DNA from: Firmicutes bacterium AF25-13AC
GTDB taxonomy: Bacteria > Bacillota > Clostridia > Lachnospirales > Lachnospiraceae
NCBI GenBank assembly: GCA_003478935.1
Contig: QUFP01000056.1
Location: 1 to 16,907, forward strand
Direction: 5' to 3'
DNA length: 16,907 nucleotides
Part shown: piece after piece, positions 15,701 to 16,907 of the stretch
How the letters are laid out: each line of letters begins with the position of its first letter
Position numbering within the stretch: position 1 is the first letter of the stretch
Translations under genes and position numbers: made by a program
Notes under the pieces: model-generated
What the model was told of the DNA's origin: nothing
What the model saw: the letters and a program-made list of their open reading frames with translations, nothing else
Database searches by the model: none

Positions 15701-16332
15701 CATGTTAAAACGTCTGTCCATTCGTAGCATTCATCACTGTGCGTATGCTCTTCTAGTGTGCAGATTAAATTGCCGTCTGCATCGTAGCAGCCTTCGCTGT
15801 GTGTATGCTCTTCTTTGCCGCAGATTAATGCGCCCTGCTGTTTTGTGTAGCATTCAGGCGTATGAGTATGACCAACTGACTCTTCCTGTGTGCAAACTAG
15901 CTGCTTCTGCATCTGATAGCACTCTGGTGTGTGCTGATGCAGCTTATGCTCTGGAATGGTGCATACTAGATTGCCGTCTTTGTCGTAGCAGGATGCGTCA
16001 TGTTCATGAATCACAAAGTCTGCATAACCACAGATCAGCTTATGCTCTGCATCATAGCAGACATCTGTATGCTTATGTACACCTAGTGAATCTGTCGTAC
16101 AGGCAAGCTCTTTCTCCTTCTCATAATGCGAGCTGTAACAGTTTGCGTCGTGTTTGTGCTCTGTAATACCGCACTCTGCTTTGTTTTCCATCGTTATAGC
16201 TGGTAGAATCAGCATATATGTCGTTACAAACACAACAACAACCGCCAGTGTGGTGACTATTCGATACCACATTTGACGTTTCTTATGATCCTTCATGATT
16301 GAACGAATCTGTTTTCTTAACGGATTTTCCAA
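12739..16332 (-). CDS. giant pilus adhesin, N-terminal part: Cys/His array, Ser/Glu stalk, Ig-like domains (frameshifted gene)
   Basis: Start of a surface protein that would be about 1885 residues if two one-base losses were restored. I start at TTG 16332, preceded at 8 bases by GGGGG in AAAGGGGG; the in-frame GTG at 16389 overlaps the previous gene. In order: a basic cytoplasmic lead of about 22 residues; one hydrophobic export segment ending LILPAITME; 11 C-x(4-7)-H-x-H-x3-C units (residues 54-293); a Ser/Glu/Thr spacer (296-501); then several beta-sandwich domains, each opening with a VxK-type lysine (VEKSGSV, ISKAMISK, VSKSYKS), as in isopeptide-forming adhesins. The last about 10 codons are out of frame from near 12772. 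It follows the signal peptidase by 19 bp. It is probably the pilus-tip adhesin; its ligand is unknown. Confidence 0.85.
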   Translation of the reverse strand: MENPLRKQIRSIMKDHKKRQMWYRIVTTLAVVVVFVTTYMLILPAITMENKAECGITEHKHDANCYSSHYEKEKELACTTDSLGVHKHTDVCYDAEHKLICGYADFVIHEHDASCYDKDGNLVCTIPEHKLHQHTPECYQMQKQLVCTQEESVGHTHTPECYTKQQGALICGKEEHTHSEGCYDADGNLICTLEEHTHSDECYEWTDVLTCTIPESAGHTHSEACYQDVQVLICEEPAELHTHTAECYKDGVLACGKLELKEHKHSETCFTEKQVLVETLICDRVEHVHTDECYKKSTEETATSEAVTASQNEETSSEDESSETASIEETSSEETSTEETSSEETSTEEASSEADTDAEEPSTEASSEETSLEEVSTEETSIEETSLEASSEDESEAESETESAEEVESESEVESESESEPEESSSIEAESEEESSEEVSTEEESSEEESFEETSTEETSEEELTSEEASTEEETSEAEEESSEEASTEEETSEAETEEELSYDLNNWNLEIDGPLLTVEKNMSSSNVRRMRKASRIATQATTTGVDFGPYITGITFSKIQNGYWVPIGDGESVKEGDQVRFYISYNIPDGKVDSSNKKIYYQLPSGVKLRKEENGSIYRNGVAVGTYTISPDGLIEIEFEDNFVADGKQFNGNVWFEGTVSASGTNENGELEFGGEGGTLKIDKQEETLKNDISVEKSGSVSKDGKTVDYTITASSKKGSGSPVTIEDYFRASSPASAEFDPNSFKIYKTDDYGNQTEVTEYTPTFSKTNDGYPKFTLTDLPELKAGEKYIVKYTANVSVNGSNDWDGAATLNNGAKVSIKTDSKETWNSVEISKAMISKTGGYDSDKNEINWTVTLNKGRKDIQGYTFSDKLPDGINFIGTEFDVVDTTNNNAVVGKAVVEPDGRSIKYTFETYQPYTGEYRISYTTTAPDSNGKVTNTGTIGKDGDGNSSTAEVGVSHRDWGVSKSYKSEADVDAGSKKLTWNTNVTLPDTTLTEFVYKDTFIDASDGNTGNHYGIANELQAEIEKNFSLQLSDNTKLPYENNQVTVEVTYYDADGNMIASTDTTQKVKSFEIKVIPKTGVDVKAKYMNLESYSTYADISAMQPGTSWVFKNKAELPEHHKESEAQHTIKKDKILSKQSIANTGRDYNTPQSSLGIIQMPKFVDGTKEFTYDSLKNEYITIVYLLMLRVQMISR
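14830..15447 (-). repeat. low-complexity Ser/Glu/Thr stalk of the adhesin
   Basis: About 206 codons made almost only of Ser, Glu, Thr with some Ala/Val, in motifs such as SSEETSTEE, ESESE and TEEESSEE. It is strongly acidic and likely disordered, and separates the Cys/His array from the folded domains. The opposite strand is open here only because of this composition. Confidence 0.9.
15281..15360. repeat. 30-bp tandem repeat in the adhesin stalk
   Basis: Two adjacent 30-bp units (15281-15310 and 15311-15340) match at 28 of 30 positions, followed by a 20-bp partial third (15341-15360, 18 of 20). Each encodes ten residues of the type SSEETSTEET. Being a multiple of three, gain or loss of a unit would change stalk length without shifting frame. 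Confidence 0.85.
15454..16173 (-). repeat. 11-unit Cys2His2 protein repeat array in the adhesin
   Basis: HxH pairs start at residues 59, 86, 109, 132, 155, 176, 196, 219, 241, 263 and 287 (counted from TTG 16332), a period of 20-27. Each is followed exactly four residues after its second His by Cys-Tyr (once Cys-Phe) and preceded by a Cys 5, 7 or 8 residues before its first His. All 22 cysteines of the region belong to a unit. The pattern fits 11 metal sites or a disulfide ladder. Confidence 0.92.
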
Positions 16333-16351
16333 AACAGACGCCCCCTTTCTC

Positions 16352-16792
16352 CTACTTGATCTGGCCAAAGTTTGTAAATGGCCAGACACAAAATACTAAT
16401 TTTCCAACAATTTGCTCCTGTGCCACACATCCGACAGATGTGCTTCGACTATCAACTGAAACGCTTCGATGATCACCCATCACAAATACTCTTCCTTCAG
16501 GCACTTGATATGGCAGGTCAATATCACATTCGCCAAGCGCCTTTTCAAATACGTATGGCTCATCGAGAGGTGTTCCATTTACTGAAACATTTCCCTCTTC
16601 ATCGATATCTACCCACTGTCCTGCTGTTGCAATTACACGTTTTACTAAGATCTTATTATTGTAGTAGAATGCAATTATGTCCTGCGCTTCAAATTCCGAA
16701 CCAGAAACAGAGACAACTATGTCTCCATCTGATAAGGTCGGCGTCATGGACGTACCATAGATCTGTAAAACAGGTAACACTAAAGTAGCCAC
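16352..16792 (-). CDS. signal peptidase I, 5'-truncated
   Basis: Type I signal peptidase catalytic domain. The nucleophile is Ser15 in YGTSMTPTL and the general base is Lys51 in KILVKRVI, and the GDHRSVSVDSRS segment corresponds to the conserved GDNRxxSxDSR box. The usual N-terminal lead and most of the membrane anchor are missing: only VATLVLPVLQIYG of the hydrophobic segment remains. The GTG at 16792 is the first usable codon but has no ribosome binding site at the right distance, and coding resemblance ends near 16798, where an insertion-sequence end seems to begin. Such peptidases in pilus loci process or help assemble pilins. It is the first gene of the locus, ending 19 bp before the adhesin start. 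It is probably nonfunctional or poorly expressed. Confidence 0.8.
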   Translation of the reverse strand: MATLVLPVLQIYGTSMTPTLSDGDIVVSVSGSEFEAQDIIAFYYNNKILVKRVIATAGQWVDIDEEGNVSVNGTPLDEPYVFEKALGECDIDLPYQVPEGRVFVMGDHRSVSVDSRSTSVGCVAQEQIVGKLVFCVWPFTNFGQIK

Positions 16793-16806
16793 CAGTACTG
16801 ATATGC

Positions 16807-16852
16807 TACCCTCATATAGGACAATGAAATATAAAAGTCCTATATGGGGGTA
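16807..16852. repeat. 16-bp inverted repeat overlapping a ribosome binding site
   Basis: Arms 16807-16822 and 16837-16852 match at 15 of 16 positions, around a 14-base A-rich spacer. In a plus-strand RNA the one mismatch is a U-G pair. The right arm contains the GGGGG that serves the ORF starting at 16858, so a folded read-through transcript would hide it. Confidence 0.92.
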
Positions 16853-16857
16853 TTTTC

Positions 16858-16907
16858 ATGTTCAGAAAGAGTAAGATAGAACCAGTAGAAAAAGTAAAAA
16901 TAGTCGA
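16858..16907 (+). CDS. partial transposase-like ORF (OrfA-type N-terminus), cut by window end
   Basis: ATG 16858 is preceded at 7 bases by GGGGG and opens 16 codons reading MFRKSKIEPVEKVKIV before the window ends. The basic start, followed by a segment of the form 'xxEEKxxIV', resembles the beginning of IS3-family OrfA proteins, whose helix-turn-helix follows. Sixteen residues cannot prove this; a DNA-binding regulator is the alternative. It is divergent from the pilus locus. Confidence 0.5.
   Translation, partial: MFRKSKIEPVEKVKIV

Larger units (their letters stand above)
16799..16907 (+). mobile_element. left end of a putative IS3-type insertion sequence (runs off window)
   Basis: The sequence changes character where the signal peptidase gene is cut. 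It begins TGATATGCTACCC, and TG is the typical terminus of IS3-family ends. A transposase-like ORF starts 59 bp in, the usual distance. The right end and target duplication are outside the window, so family assignment is tentative. Confidence 0.5.

Noticed and set aside
15528..16166. 212-codon plus-strand open frame with regularly spaced Cys and Tyr
   Set aside because: Its periodicity is a shadow of the 11 Cys/His units coded on the minus strand; no start signal and no plausible protein.
16807..16852. Invertible promoter (phase switch) flanked by the 16-bp inverted repeats
   Set aside because: Only 14 bases lie between the arms, too short for a recombinase-inverted segment, and no promoter is evident in it.

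Overview
The window looks like the chromosome of an anaerobic, low-GC Gram-positive gut-type bacterium, most likely in the Clostridia near Lachnospiraceae. The evidence is A/T-rich sequence, strong GGAGG-type ribosome binding sites, frequent GTG/TTG starts, an oxygen-sensitive NrdG, and an LPXTG/sortase pilus locus of the type common in that family. The genus cannot be read from this sequence.

Left edge (1-507): two consensus sigma-A promoters in tandem on the minus strand (TTGACA-N17-TATTAT and TTGACA-N17-TATATT), followed by an rRNA-leader-like boxA region. They point off the window and almost certainly drive an rRNA operon. Diverging from them is a plus-strand HAD (Cof-type) phosphatase gene (508-1299). 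A GC-rich hairpin with U-tracts on both sides closes it against the converging genes.

Middle (1336-6739, minus strand): six tightly spaced or overlapping genes behind one good promoter at 6768-6796. In order of transcription they are an AI-2E family membrane protein, an ABC ATPase, its ABC-2-type permease (broken by a one-base frameshift), a helical-repeat/GGDEF protein, NrdG without an adjacent NrdD, and a membrane-anchored Mrr-like nuclease-fold protein.

Right (6826-16798, minus strand): a sortase-assembled pilus locus. In order of transcription it has a signal peptidase I gene that has lost its 5' end, a giant LPETG adhesin, the LPTTG major pilin, a class C sortase, and a base/minor-pilin-like protein, closed by a rho-independent terminator. 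The adhesin carries an N-terminal array of 11 regular C-x(4-7)-H-x-H-x3-C units and a long Ser/Glu/Thr stalk. As read it is split into three frames by two one-base losses; repaired, it would be about 1885 residues. The gaps around the major pilin are rich in hairpins, which probably set the ratio of pilin to sortase.

Right edge (about 16799-16907): what looks like the left end of an IS3-type insertion sequence. It begins with TGA, has a 16-bp inverted repeat whose second arm contains the ribosome binding site, and then the first 16 codons of a transposase-like ORF. The element appears to have cut the signal peptidase gene inside its membrane segment and may have separated the pilus operon from its promoter.

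The strongest candidates for something undescribed are the 11-unit Cys2His2 array of the adhesin, the structured 8700-8940 region between pilin and sortase, and the IS hairpin at the damaged head of the operon. The three single-base losses in the window may be real decay or may be assembly errors.
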